Assembly (NCBI GenBank): GCA_937880755.1
Contig: CALGRX010000008.1
Location: 92,047-156,046, forward strand
Length of the DNA: 64,000 bases
From: an uncultured Clostridia bacterium
GTDB lineage: Bacteria > Bacillota > Clostridia > Christensenellales > UBA3700
Direction: 5' to 3'
In this document: piece by piece, positions 25,175 through 34,400 of the stretch
Numbering within the stretch: position 1 is the first letter of the stretch
Layout: each line of letters opens with the position of its first letter
Program-made: the position numbers and the translations under genes
The notes under the pieces: generated by a model
Seen by the model: only the letters and a program-made list of their open reading frames with translations
What the model was told of the DNA's origin: nothing
Database searches by the model: none

Positions 25175-25394
25175 ATTGTAGTATATTGGTATTATCACGA
25201 CTTTGAAAAGCGAGCAAATACGCTGCTAAAACGCAAAACAAAAGTGTTAGTTGCGATTGACATATTTTTAGTGCCAAATAAGTACAGTCCGTATTTATTA
25301 TTCAACTTATATTTTAATGCTTTACGTAGTAATGAGTTTTGAGTACGGCGGAGTCATATATGAGTGGTATATATTTATTATAATATGCTTTACG

Positions 25395-25502
25395 ATTATC
25401 AATAACCATAAACAATTGTTATCACATATGGTTATCAATAACCAAAAACAATCGTTATCACATAGGGTTATCAATAACTAAAAACAATTGTTATTACATT
25501 AT
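25395..25502 (+). repeat. three tandem 36-bp repeats (iteron-like)
   Basis: Units at 25395-25430, 25431-25466 and 25467-25502 differ by a few bases. Each contains a short palindromic-like TTATCAATAA, then AAACAA and TTGTTAT(C)ACAT or close variants. TTATCAATA and TTATCACAT are distant relatives of the DnaA box TTATCCACA. There are no spacers, so this is not a CRISPR array. The period of 36 bp places the sites on nearly the same helix face. Confidence 0.7.
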
Positions 25503-25749
25503 GATAATTAGTAGTTATTTTATGTCGCAATGTTTTGCACGATTTATTTGCTTAGATATTTCGACTGCCTTTACGTCGTTTCGACTAATCTCTGACTATC
25601 GTGCTTGCAAGATAATAACGGTGCGTCAAACCGGATAGTTGCAATATAACGCTAAACGTCTTTCGTTACGTATCGCTAAATAATTGTTCGTGTCAAAATA
25701 CTAAGTTACACCGTCTATCGGCTCTACTCAATTTATATTGGTATTTTAC

Positions 25750-25778
25750 TTGACACTAGATTTTTATTATATTATACT
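25750..25778 (+). promoter_or_regulatory. SigA promoter of rpmH operon
   Basis: TTGACA (25750-25755), 17-bp spacer, TATACT (25773-25778). It lies about 50 bp before the rpmH ATG. Confidence 0.85.
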
Positions 25779-25828
25779 TTATTGGCAAATATTTTATTTA
25801 CGATATTATAATAAGCGAGGATACAAAT

Positions 25829-25963
25829 ATGAAAAGAACTTTTCAACCAAAAAAGAGACAACGTAGCAAGGTACACGGTTTTAGACAAAGAATGCGCTCT
25901 AAGAGCGGTAGAAACGTGCTCAAGAGACGTCGCAATAAGGGTAGACGCCAACTGACCGCATAA
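25829..25963 (+). CDS. rpmH: ribosomal protein bL34
   Basis: A 44-residue, strongly basic protein of the large ribosomal subunit. MKRTFQPKKRQRSKVHGF, RMRSKSGRNVLKRRRNKGR and the C-terminal RRQLTA match bL34 along the full length. It starts the canonical rpmH-rnpA-yidD-yidC-jag cluster, 6 bp before rnpA. The ribosome site is GCGAGGATA, slightly weak. Confidence 0.97.
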   Translation: MKRTFQPKKRQRSKVHGFRQRMRSKSGRNVLKRRRNKGRRQLTA

Positions 25964-25969
25964 TCGAAT

Positions 25970-26302
25970 ATGCAAAAGAAGTACAGGCTGTCCGGCAGAC
26001 GGGTATTCAACTATCTTTACCGCAAGGGGACAAGCGTTGCCAACGGACAATTGGTACTCATCTATGCGCCCTCCAAATACCCGCTCAAAGTAGGTGTTGT
26101 CGTTAGCAAAAAAATCGGCAAAGCGGTTGTGCGCAACAAAATCAGACGACGCATCAAAGAGGCTTTTAGGTTGATGATACCTCACGTGGCTGACAAATAC
26201 AACTATATCGTCGTGGCTCGTCCCGACGTGGCTACTATGAGCTATCAAGACATTGAAAAATCTTTGGTGCACGTGCTCAAACGGGCAAAATTGTACGACT
26301 AA
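25970..26302 (+). CDS. rnpA: ribonuclease P protein component
   Basis: A 110-residue basic protein that binds the RNase P RNA and helps process tRNA 5' ends. The N-terminus YRLSGRRVFNYLYRKG and the RNR signature VVRNKIRRRIKEAFR (about residues 52-66) are clear. No separate ribosome site is seen; with 6 bp after rpmH, translation is probably coupled. The RNase P RNA gene is not in the window. Confidence 0.95.
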   Translation: MQKKYRLSGRRVFNYLYRKGTSVANGQLVLIYAPSKYPLKVGVVVSKKIGKAVVRNKIRRRIKEAFRLMIPHVADKYNYIVVARPDVATMSYQDIEKSLVHVLKRAKLYD

Positions 26303-26305
26303 TCT

Positions 26306-26545
26306 ATGAAGCTCACGCGTTTATTTATTGGATATTACAAGAGTTTTATCAATCCGCTATTTCCTTCCGTGTGCATATACACTCCGAGTTGTTCGGCGTA
26401 TATGCTACAAGCCGTTGCCAAGCGAGGCGCGGTCGTGGGGGTAGCAAAAGGCGTGGCGAGAATTTGTAGGTGCAATCCTTGGTACAAGGGTGGTTTTGAC
26501 CCCGTCAAGGACAATTTTAAAGGAACTGCAAAATGGCTTTTATGA
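26306..26545 (+). CDS. yidD: membrane protein insertion efficiency factor YidD
   Basis: A 79-residue small protein on the inner face of the membrane that assists YidC. The family motif YTPSCSAYMLQA and the cysteine-containing RICRCNPWYKGGFDPV are both present. It begins 3 bp after rnpA and overlaps yidC by 13 bp, as in most Firmicutes. Confidence 0.93.
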   Translation: MKLTRLFIGYYKSFINPLFPSVCIYTPSCSAYMLQAVAKRGAVVGVAKGVARICRCNPWYKGGFDPVKDNFKGTAKWLL

Positions 26546-27528
26546 CTTTGATTGCCTCGACCGTAGATCAAGTCGAGATGACCAACCTCGTCGGCAAGTT
26601 GCTTTTGTTGCTCCGTGAAGGAGTAGGTAACTTCGGCTGGACGGTCGTAGTATTTACGATTATTTTGCGACTTGCGCTATTGCCACTCGATATTTGGCAA
26701 AAATTTTCTATGCGCAAACAACAAAAGAAAATGGCGGCTTTGCAACCAAAACTCGCCAAAATTCAAAAGCAATACGCAAACAATCCCGAAATGTTACGCC
26801 AAAAACAATACGAACTCCAACGCTCGTCGGGTGTCAATATGCTAGCTTCGTGCTTGCCTATGATAGTGACGATGGTAGTCTTTTTCGTAGTGTTTGCAGG
26901 ATTTAGAGCCTTGGTCGTATATGACAACCAGCTTATCGTAGCTCGTCTCAACGACGCTTACAACGAGATGGTTGCCGCAGGCGCAAGTGCGGAAGAAATC
27001 AACGCTCATTTGGCTGCTATGTATCAGCCTGAGGGTTGGTTGTGGATTAAGAACGTGCATATGTCTGACATAGGCACCAACGTTATCCCTAGTTACGAAA
27101 ATTTTATCAGTTCGGGTTGGGGTGGTATCAACGCAACTCTACCTAACGGTTTGTCCGCAAGCTACGAGACTCTCGTAGGTCCTGCAATGGAAGTTTACAA
27201 CAAGCAGTCTTTTTGGGACGCTGCACGTTGGAACGGTTACTTCGTTTTGCCGATACTTGCGATAGCAACCAGCTTTTTGTCAACGATGTTGCTCCAAAAG
27301 ATGCAACCTCAGACCAATATGGCAGTGAACGAAGAGCAAAAGAAAGCACAACAAAAATCAATGAAAATGATGAACTATATTATGCCTTTGATGCTTGGCG
27401 TTTTTGCAATAATGTATAGCGCGGCATTTGCAATCTATTACGTAGTCAGCAACATTCTCAGCACGCTTACTTCCGTCATTTTCAATCTTATCATCAAAAA
27501 GGTAGACGAAAAATCAGCCAACGCTTGA
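26533..27528 (+). CDS. yidC: membrane protein insertase YidC/OxaA
   Basis: A 331-residue insertase with the conserved hydrophilic-groove Arg in IILRLALLPLD (helix 1 of the conserved core), the basic coiled loop RKQQKKMAALQPKLAKIQKQY, and further helices near 105-125, 235-255, 275-295 and 298-320. The region between helices 2 and 3 is longer than usual, around 100 residues facing outside. Unlike many Gram-positive homologues there is no lipobox cysteine at the N-terminus. AAGGAAC lies upstream of ATG 26533. Confidence 0.93.
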   Translation: MAFMTLIASTVDQVEMTNLVGKLLLLLREGVGNFGWTVVVFTIILRLALLPLDIWQKFSMRKQQKKMAALQPKLAKIQKQYANNPEMLRQKQYELQRSSGVNMLASCLPMIVTMVVFFVVFAGFRALVVYDNQLIVARLNDAYNEMVAAGASAEEINAHLAAMYQPEGWLWIKNVHMSDIGTNVIPSYENFISSGWGGINATLPNGLSASYETLVGPAMEVYNKQSFWDAARWNGYFVLPILAIATSFLSTMLLQKMQPQTNMAVNEEQKKAQQKSMKMMNYIMPLMLGVFAIMYSAAFAIYYVVSNILSTLTSVIFNLIIKKVDEKSANA

Positions 27529-27554
27529 TTGGTCGTCGATTACAAGGAGTAGTT

Positions 27555-28370
27555 ATGAAAAGTGTAGAAATCACGGCTTCCAGCTATGACGAAGCTTTGG
27601 CAAAGGCTTTAGAAGAGTTGGATTTGTCACTCAAACAAGTAGAGGTTACCTCAGTCAAAGAGAGTGGTATTATTCGCAAAAAGACGACGATAGTCGTCGT
27701 AGCCAAGCCTTCGGCAGAAGAGTTGGCTTACGGCTTCGTCAAGGGCGTAATAGAGAAAATGGGGCTTAACGTAGAGGTTGCTCTCAACGACAACGACGAG
27801 ACTATCGAACTTGCTTTGTCGGGCGAAGACACCTCCAAACTCATCGGCTATCGCGGGGACGTGCTCGACAGTCTTCAATATCTTGCCTTGCTCGTTGCAG
27901 GCAAAAACAATCCAAAGGGCAAAAGAATGGTTATCGACGGAGAAAACTATAGAGAAAAGCGTACCGTTACCCTTACCAAACTTGCCAAAAGGCTTGCTTT
28001 TAAGGCGGCTAAATCCGGAGAAAGTATCAGCCTAGAGCCAATGAATCCTTTTGAGAGAAGAATTATTCACTCGGCTCTCGCCGACGACAAATACGTCACC
28101 ACCTCGTCGGAAGGTGAAGAGCCAAATAGATTCGTCACCATTATCCCAAATAAGACCAAAAGAAACGATAGAGGCGATAGAGGCGACAGAAGGGCAAGAG
28201 AGAATAGAGAAAAGAAAGAGTACTCTTCCTACGACGTGGAAATACCCGTTCCCGAGCAAAAGCAAGAGGAAGAAAGAGATATGTACAACTCCGAATACTC
28301 TCGCAACTTCAAGAAGAAGGGCGTGGGCAAAGTAAAGTCCTACGGCGCGCCAAAATCTAAATATTTCTAA
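27555..28370 (+). CDS. jag: RNA-binding protein Jag/KhpB
   Basis: A 271-residue protein with the N-terminal Jag-N domain (about 1-50, ITASSYDEALAKALEEL), a KH domain with LIGYRGDVLDSLQYL, and an R3H domain with MNPFERRIIHSAL. The basic, Arg- and Asp-rich stretch (DRGDRGDRRARENR) after the R3H domain and the C-terminal acidic and basic tail go beyond a minimal Jag. AAGGAG precedes ATG 27555, 26 bp after yidC. A terminator follows. Confidence 0.93.
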   Translation: MKSVEITASSYDEALAKALEELDLSLKQVEVTSVKESGIIRKKTTIVVVAKPSAEELAYGFVKGVIEKMGLNVEVALNDNDETIELALSGEDTSKLIGYRGDVLDSLQYLALLVAGKNNPKGKRMVIDGENYREKRTVTLTKLAKRLAFKAAKSGESISLEPMNPFERRIIHSALADDKYVTTSSEGEEPNRFVTIIPNKTKRNDRGDRGDRRARENREKKEYSSYDVEIPVPEQKQEEERDMYNSEYSRNFKKKGVGKVKSYGAPKSKYF

Positions 28371-28376
28371 AACGTA

Positions 28377-28406
28377 AGACCGCTCGAATTGGGCGGTCTA
28401 TTTTTT
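28377..28406 (+). terminator. terminator of the rpmH-jag operon
   Basis: AGACCGC / GCGGTCT stem with a 9-nt loop followed by ATTTTTTAT, 6 bp after the jag stop. Confidence 0.85.
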
Positions 28407-28480
28407 ATAATGCGATTGTCCGATAGAGATTGCCATACTATATTGCAACTCGGCGCAATTTGTTTATTCGATATATAGGT

Positions 28481-29812
28481 TTATTTGCCTAGGCAAAACT
28501 TGCTAAATATACTGTTGATAATATCTTCGCTGGCGCTGTCGCCGGTAATCTTGCCAAGCTCGAAGTATGCTTGTCTAAGGTCGAGCAAGACGCACTCCGT
28601 CGGTTGAGAGTACAGTGCGTTTGACGCGCTTTCGATACACTCTAAGGCTTGCTCAATGGCTTGCGCGTGTCTACGGTTGGTAATGACGTTGCCGCTTGCA
28701 TCGATGCTTTGTCCTATCACGGCGTCAACAATACGCTCTTTTAGTTGCTCTATGCCTTGCCCGGTCTTGGCACTGATGGCAACGCCCTCGATATTCACTC
28801 GAGCAAGGTCACACTTGTTGACCACCTTGATCATCTTGACTCCGCTATCCGCTAGGCTCTTTTCCAAAGCCTTTTCTTCGTCGTTCATAGGTCTGTCGCT
28901 CGGTGTAACGAATAACGTCAAGTCGCTGTTTTTGGCAATATCCATACTTCTTTCTACGCCAATGGCTTCTACCTTGTCGTCGGTCTCTCTGATACCCGCT
29001 GTGTCCACTAATCTCAGCAAAACACCCTTATATTCGATACACTCTTCCAAAGTATCGCGAGTCGTGCCGGCAATATCGGTGACGATAGCCCTATCTCTGC
29101 CCAACAGTCTATTGAGCAAGGATGACTTGCCCACGTTGGTTTGACCTACTATACCCACCGTTACGCCTTGTTTGATATATCCTCCCACCTTTTGACTGTC
29201 AACCAATTTTTGAAGCTTTTGACTCAAAAAACTCAATACGTGTCCGCAATTTGACTTGCTCTCGTCTTCCATTTCTTCGGGATAGTCGAGGCTTGCTTCA
29301 AGTTCGGCAATGCTATCTAACAACTGAGTTTGATATCCCTTTATCTCGCAAGAAACACCGCCTTGCATCAGCCTACTGCTTGCTTTGAGCGCCGACAAAG
29401 ACTCCGACGTAATCATATCCGTCACGCCCTCACAGTCGGCAAGAGCCATTTTGCCGTTGAGAAAAGCCCTCTTGGTAAATTCTCCCTTGTCAGCGATAAC
29501 CGCGCCGTAGTTTAGGCATTGTTTGAGCACCTCGTCCACCAATCTCACTCCGCCGTGACATTGGAATTCTACCACGTCTTCGCCCGTGTAAGAGGCAGGG
29601 GCTTGGAAGTAGACGGCTAAGCAAGTGTCCTCGAAAGAGTCGGTTTTGACCTTGCCGTAATACATATAGTTGGGGCTAGCCTCCTCGAAACTACTTAGCT
29701 TTTTGGTGGCAAACATCTTGGCGGCAATGGTTTTTGCCTCATCGCCGCTCATTCTTACAATACCTATTGCGCCACTCCCCATAGGGGTGGATATCGTTGC
29801 TATCGTCTTCAT
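28481..29812 (-). CDS. mnmE: tRNA modification GTPase MnmE
   Basis: A 443-residue GTPase that, with MnmG, builds the (carboxymethyl)aminomethyl group on U34 of tRNAs. The N-terminal folate-binding domain (1-120) is followed by a GTPase domain with GQTNVGKSSLLNRLL, DIAGTTRDT and DTAGIRE, and the protein ends in FCLGK, the catalytic C-terminal cysteine motif. The gene is inverted relative to jag and mnmG, whereas it normally lies between them in the same direction. ATG 29812 has no ribosome site, and TATAAT ends 6 nt before it, so the transcript is probably leaderless. Confidence 0.96.
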   Translation of the reverse strand: MKTIATISTPMGSGAIGIVRMSGDEAKTIAAKMFATKKLSSFEEASPNYMYYGKVKTDSFEDTCLAVYFQAPASYTGEDVVEFQCHGGVRLVDEVLKQCLNYGAVIADKGEFTKRAFLNGKMALADCEGVTDMITSESLSALKASSRLMQGGVSCEIKGYQTQLLDSIAELEASLDYPEEMEDESKSNCGHVLSFLSQKLQKLVDSQKVGGYIKQGVTVGIVGQTNVGKSSLLNRLLGRDRAIVTDIAGTTRDTLEECIEYKGVLLRLVDTAGIRETDDKVEAIGVERSMDIAKNSDLTLFVTPSDRPMNDEEKALEKSLADSGVKMIKVVNKCDLARVNIEGVAISAKTGQGIEQLKERIVDAVIGQSIDASGNVITNRRHAQAIEQALECIESASNALYSQPTECVLLDLRQAYFELGKITGDSASEDIINSIFSKFCLGK

Positions 29813-29818
29813 AGTTCG

Positions 29819-29846
29819 ATTATAACACAACTTGACACGATTGCAA
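29819..29846 (-). promoter_or_regulatory. mnmE promoter, 6 nt from the ATG
   Basis: TTGCAA (29846-29841), a 16-bp spacer and TATAAT (29824-29819) on the - strand. The usual start of transcription would fall at or next to the ATG at 29812. Confidence 0.7.
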
Positions 29847-29944
29847 GTAAAACCGCAACGCTTGCCGTCGGCGACAATACATATTATGTTTTGGTTACGG
29901 CAGAAAACGGTTCAATGCCTATAGATATTTATCCCCTGACTTGA
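29831..29944 (+). pseudogene. remnant of a surface-protein C-terminus
   Basis: A 37-codon frame without a start reads TATLAVGDNTYYVLVTAENG and then stops. The pattern L-VG-N-Y-V-VTAENG is characteristic of cadherin-like beta-sandwich domains of Gram-positive surface proteins. No upstream part remains because mnmE occupies the adjacent bases. It is probably a gene end left after a rearrangement; a chance similarity cannot be excluded. Confidence 0.3.
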
Positions 29945-30000
29945 TGGTCCCACTACAATTATTTGAAATTAAGTATTGTGGTTACTATTAAATCAGTATC

Positions 30001-30029
30001 TTGAAATATATATGAATATGTGTTATAAT
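30001..30029 (+). promoter_or_regulatory. SigA promoter of the LytTR regulator remnant
   Basis: TTGAAA (30001-30006), 17-bp spacer, TATAAT (30024-30029), 16 nt before the ATG at 30046. Confidence 0.75.
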
Positions 30030-30045
30030 GATCTAAAGGATGTTT

Positions 30046-30744
30046 ATGAGAATAGCAATAGTTGAAGATGAGATTGTGTATATGAATCAATTGAAAAGTT
30101 TCCTATTAAATCACAAAATGGGAAACCAGTTTGAAATTGAAGAATATAAAAGAGGAACAGACTTTTTACTTAGTCAAAACAAGTATGATATCGCATTTTT
30201 GGATATAGAACTTGGAGATCTTTTAGGTGTTGATTTGGCAGTTGAATTGAGGAAAAAAGATGAGAATGTTATTATAATATTTACAACATCACACACCAAT
30301 TATATATCAGACGCATTTAAGTCAATGCCTTTCCAGTATTTATTAAAGCCAATAAAGATAGAACTTTTGCACAAAGAGTTAGATAGAGCGATACAGAACA
30401 ATATTTTAGCTACTAAGAAAATGGGAATAAATTGGAATAATAAAAAATATTCGGTGCTAGTTAAAGATATTATATAAATAGAATACTATTCAAGAAGATT
30501 ATTGATAGTAACAGAAAAAGAAAATTATAATGAAAATGGTAAAATAAATGATTTAGAAAAAGAATTAAAAATATTTGGATTTGCACGTTCTCATAATGGA
30601 TTTTTAATTAACATTAATCACTTAAATACCATTAATGGATATGAAGCCATAATGAAAGATGGAACAAAATTGCCAATAAGCAAAAAGTATTTGAAAGAAT
30701 TAAAGAAAATATATGCTGAGATTATTTCGGGGGTAGTAATATGA
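30046..30744 (+). pseudogene. LytTR-type response regulator broken by an in-frame stop
   Basis: AgrA-like regulator: a receiver domain with IVEDE at the N-terminus and the phospho-acceptor in IAFLDIELGD, then a LytTR DNA-binding domain (SHNGFLININHL, ISKKYLKELKK). A single TAA at 30475-30477 interrupts the frame in the linker after VLVKDII; the frame continues as IEYYSRRLLIV without any shift. The context suggests a Tyr codon TAT changed to TAA. The receiver alone (144 residues) could still be made from ATG 30046 (AAAGGA upstream). The LytTR half has an internal ATG at 30502 but no good ribosome site. Confidence 0.8.
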
Positions 30745-30902
30745 CAGTGTTAAAACTAATAATTAATACACTATCATCAATTATGCAAATTATTGTTTTT
30801 GATAGAGTTTTTAGCGCATATGGAGACAAACAAAAAAATAGCAATACAATAAAAAACATAACATCAGTTATAGGAGGTGGAATTAAATGTTTAAAAAAAT
30901 AA
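30741..30902 (+). pseudogene. 53-codon stub, probably N-terminus of a sensor kinase
   Basis: The ATG overlaps the regulator stop (ATGA), the classic coupling of AgrA-type regulators to their sensor kinase. The frame encodes one hydrophobic helix (LIINTLSSIMQIIVFDRVFS) and then runs into the ribosome site of the lipoprotein gene, ending at 30902. I infer that the rest of a LytS/AgrC-like kinase was deleted. It could also be a real small membrane peptide. Confidence 0.45.
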
Positions 30903-31381
30903 TTGTATTAGGGATGGCATTAATTATGTGCTTAGCAATTTTTACGGGGTGCAATCAGGAGGAAAAAAAAGTGGGAGCGTTTTATACATTGAAAGAGGCG
31001 TACGATGAGGGGTGGCTGCTGATTGATGATTTGCGGAGCATTGCGTATTATCAAAGTGGGGTGCAGGATGAACCTAATTTTGTGCCTATTCCGAAAAACC
31101 CTGAAAATTTAAGTGGCGAATCCGAGATTGCAATTAAAAAAACTTACTTGGCAAACCTGCTTGCTCAAACCAATTCAAGTGGAAAAAAGTTGTATCCACG
31201 AGCAAAAATGGATGATATAAATATTTTAGGTTATTATGGTACCTATAATGACTTAATTGCGGTTAAGATTTCCGATGAATACTCGGGGTTTGCTGATGTG
31301 GTAGTGGAACTTACCATTGCTGGAGTGACCTTTACATATAGTGGGGCGTGCGTAGTAATTTGGAAATCAAATCAAACATAA
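30887..31381 (+). CDS. putative lipoprotein next to the subtilase gene
   Basis: A 164-residue protein with a signal peptide and lipobox IFTGC (Cys22), expected to be anchored outside the membrane. The mature part starts with a charged stretch and includes a LYPRAKM segment and a hydrophobic beta-rich C-terminus; no domain is recognised. GGAGG precedes the ATG. It is followed after 28 bp by the subtilase-Hint gene, so it may serve as partner or immunity-like inhibitor of that protease, which is an inference from position alone. Confidence 0.7.
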   Translation: MFKKIIVLGMALIMCLAIFTGCNQEEKKVGAFYTLKEAYDEGWLLIDDLRSIAYYQSGVQDEPNFVPIPKNPENLSGESEIAIKKTYLANLLAQTNSSGKKLYPRAKMDDINILGYYGTYNDLIAVKISDEYSGFADVVVELTIAGVTFTYSGACVVIWKSNQT

Positions 31382-31409
31382 AATACCAAATTTTTGGAGG
31401 ATAAAAATT

Positions 31410-34400
31410 ATGCCAATATTAAAATGTAAAATTAGAAAGATGACTATGGTTGCGATATGTGTCGTTTTAGCAATCACATTATTGCTGATGTTTTCGATCA
31501 ATAATAGATTTATTGCTTTTGCTCAAGAAACAAGTGATTTATCGGGTGTTGATGAAAAGGCTTATAGTAATGCAAGTATTTATGAAAATTTTGATGATAG
31601 CACAGTGATTGTAGTCATGAACCAAAGTATTGGTGCCATAAATAAGCGTCAAGATAAAACAATTTTTAAAGGTGTTGATATTGAAAAAGTAACAGATTTA
31701 ACTATTGTTGATGAGAACTCAAAAAGCAAAAAATATTTAAAAGAAGAGAGTTTTAAACAAATTTTAGAAATCAAGTTACCAACAAACTCCAAGGAAAAAG
31801 TGTTAGAGGTTGTTAAGCAGTTAGAACAAATAGATGGGGTTTATTCGGCAGAGCCGAATTACTATGGCCAGGCGACATTGCTTCCTGCGAACTCAGTGGG
31901 CACGGGATACTCAAACTTATGGGGAATGCACAATCCTTCCTATGGAATTAAAGCACCGCTTGCGTGGGATATAACAACTGGATCGGCAGATATCCAAGTT
32001 GCGATCATTGATACTGGTGTGGCTGCTCATGAAAATTTAAATGCAAATTTAGCAACAGGGTGGAACTTTGTTGATAATAATAGCAATACAAATGATACAG
32101 CGGGACATGGCACACATGTTGCAGGTACGATTGGTGCGACAGAAGGTACAGCGAATGGAGTTGTTGGAGTCAATTGGAATGTAACTCTAGTGCCACTAAC
32201 AATATCAAATACAGTTACAAATTGGCAAACTAAACACGTAGTAAATGCAATTAACTGGGCAAGAAATAATGGTATTCCAATAATCAACTTTAGTGGAGGT
32301 GGATTTGGACCCTCGGCACTGGAAAGTGCGATTGCAGGTTACGGAGGTCTCTTTGTAACAAGTGCAGGAAATAATACAAATGATAATGACACTTCACATT
32401 ATTATCCATCGGATTATTCGCGTGGACAGACATGGAGCAATAGAGTTGTTTCAGTTGGGGCTATAAATAACTTAGGTAATATCGCAGGTTTTTCAAATTT
32501 TGGCGCAGAATCAGTTAGCATTTTTGCTCCAGGGGTGGGAATTTTGAGTACAGTACCGAATGCAATAAATGCAACAGGATATGCCTCTTGGCAAGGCACA
32601 TCTATGGCTACACCGCATGTGGCAGGAGTTGCAGCTTTATTATTATCGCACAATCCCTATTTAACAGCTGAAGAAATTAAGGCCGCAATAATAAATAATG
32701 CTGACTATAATTCAAACTTAGATGGTTTATGTGTATCTAATGGTCAATTAAATGCATATAAGGCATTAAAATCTATAAAAGCAGGGCAAGAAGTATTTGG
32801 TGATTTTGGCTATAAAGGATCATCTTTTTATTGGAATGGTGGTGTTAAAATGGAATATGATTCTGCTAATATAGATAGTTCCTCTAGCACTCTAAAAGTA
32901 GTAAATAATACCCAATTACAATTTGAATTATATACAAAATCTAGTTCTAATGCCATAGCTATGCTTAATGGCACAGTAAATTTTGAATTAAAAAATAGTT
33001 CCGGAGCGATTTTACAAACTCATGAAACAACTGTAAAGGTTAATCTAGTGAATAATGTAACACTAACTGATAATTCTTTTACAATTGACACATCAAGTTT
33101 AATAAATGGTACATATACCCTAAAAATGACTAGCAACTTTGAGCGAGCCACTTGGGAAGAATCATCAGAACAAACGTATACATTTATAGTCAATAAACCG
33201 GAAAAAATAATAGGTGATTTTGGCTATACAAGTAGTTGGTATAAATGGAACGGTAATGTAAAATTAACTAATGATTACTTGTATGCGTTTGGCAAAAACT
33301 CTTCTGGTCAAATGATAGTTAATAGAAGCACAACTTTGAATTTTGAAATTGGTACAGACTTGGCATTTAATGCTGTGACAGAGATAACTAGTAATATATC
33401 ATTTGTGTTAAGGGATAGTGCTGGAAATGTTGTAAATATCAATGGTAACTCCATGCATAATGCTACTAGTAGAGTCGGCTTGGTAAGTAATGTTTCATAT
33501 ACGGGAAGAACATTTAGTATAAACACAGCTGATCTTGCTAATGACACTTACACTTTAACTTTAACCAATACATCATCTAGAAGCGGCACAACATATACCC
33601 AATCAAAAATATATGTATTTGAAGTAAACAAATCTACATCATGTGTTTCAGAAGGCACACTAATCACTCTTGCCGACGGTAGTCAAGTAGAGGTAGAAGA
33701 ATTGACTGGAAATGAGCAAATACTTGTATGGAATATGATTACAGGACAATTTGATTCTGCTCCAATACTGTTTATAGATAGTGATGCATATAGTGAGTAT
33801 GAGATAATCAAATTGATATTCTCTGATGGGACAAGCGTAAAAGTTATTGATGAACACGGATTTTTCAATACAACACTTAATGAATATGTCTTCTTGAGGA
33901 GTGACGCAAGTCAATATATAGGAGATTGGTTCAATAAACAATCGATTGACGATAATGGCGATATGATATGGACTACTGTACAGCTTACCGACGTGGATGT
34001 GTACAACGAATACACTACGGCATGGAGTCCTGTTACATATGGCTATTTATGTTATTATGTCAATGGAATGCTATCAATGCCAGGAGCAACAACAGGGTTT
34101 ATTAATATATTTGACGTTGACGCTACGACAATGACAATAGACCAAGTGACGATGCAAGCAGATATTGAAGAATATGGCTTATTTACTTATGAAGAATTCG
34201 CTGAGTTAATCCCAGTGCCAGAGTTAGTATTTGACGCTTTCAATGGTAAATATCTCAAAGTATCTATTGGCAAAGGCTTAATTACAATAGAGGAAATTGG
34301 TGAACTATTTGAAAGATATGCAAGTTTCTTTGACGTTGAAACTGAAGAAGAAATTGAAGAAACTATCATAGAAAGTGGAAACAATGGTAACCACAATGGA

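Larger units (their letters stand above)
23728..25828. other. 2.1-kb gene-free region upstream of rpmH with parS-like sites and repeats
   Basis: No coding frame of 60 codons or more exists on either strand. The region is AT-rich, especially 23800-23880, and contains a short transcription unit, three parS-related sites, a long inverted repeat, a 36-bp tandem repeat and the rpmH promoter. In most Firmicutes this slot, upstream of rpmH, holds the origin of replication and dnaA. Here dnaA has moved to 40.6-42.0 kb, so this may be the chromosome partition centre and possibly the actual origin. Confidence 0.6.

Noticed and set aside
25395..25502. Repeat array considered as CRISPR
   Set aside because: The 36-bp units are directly tandem with no unique spacers and no cas genes are in the window.
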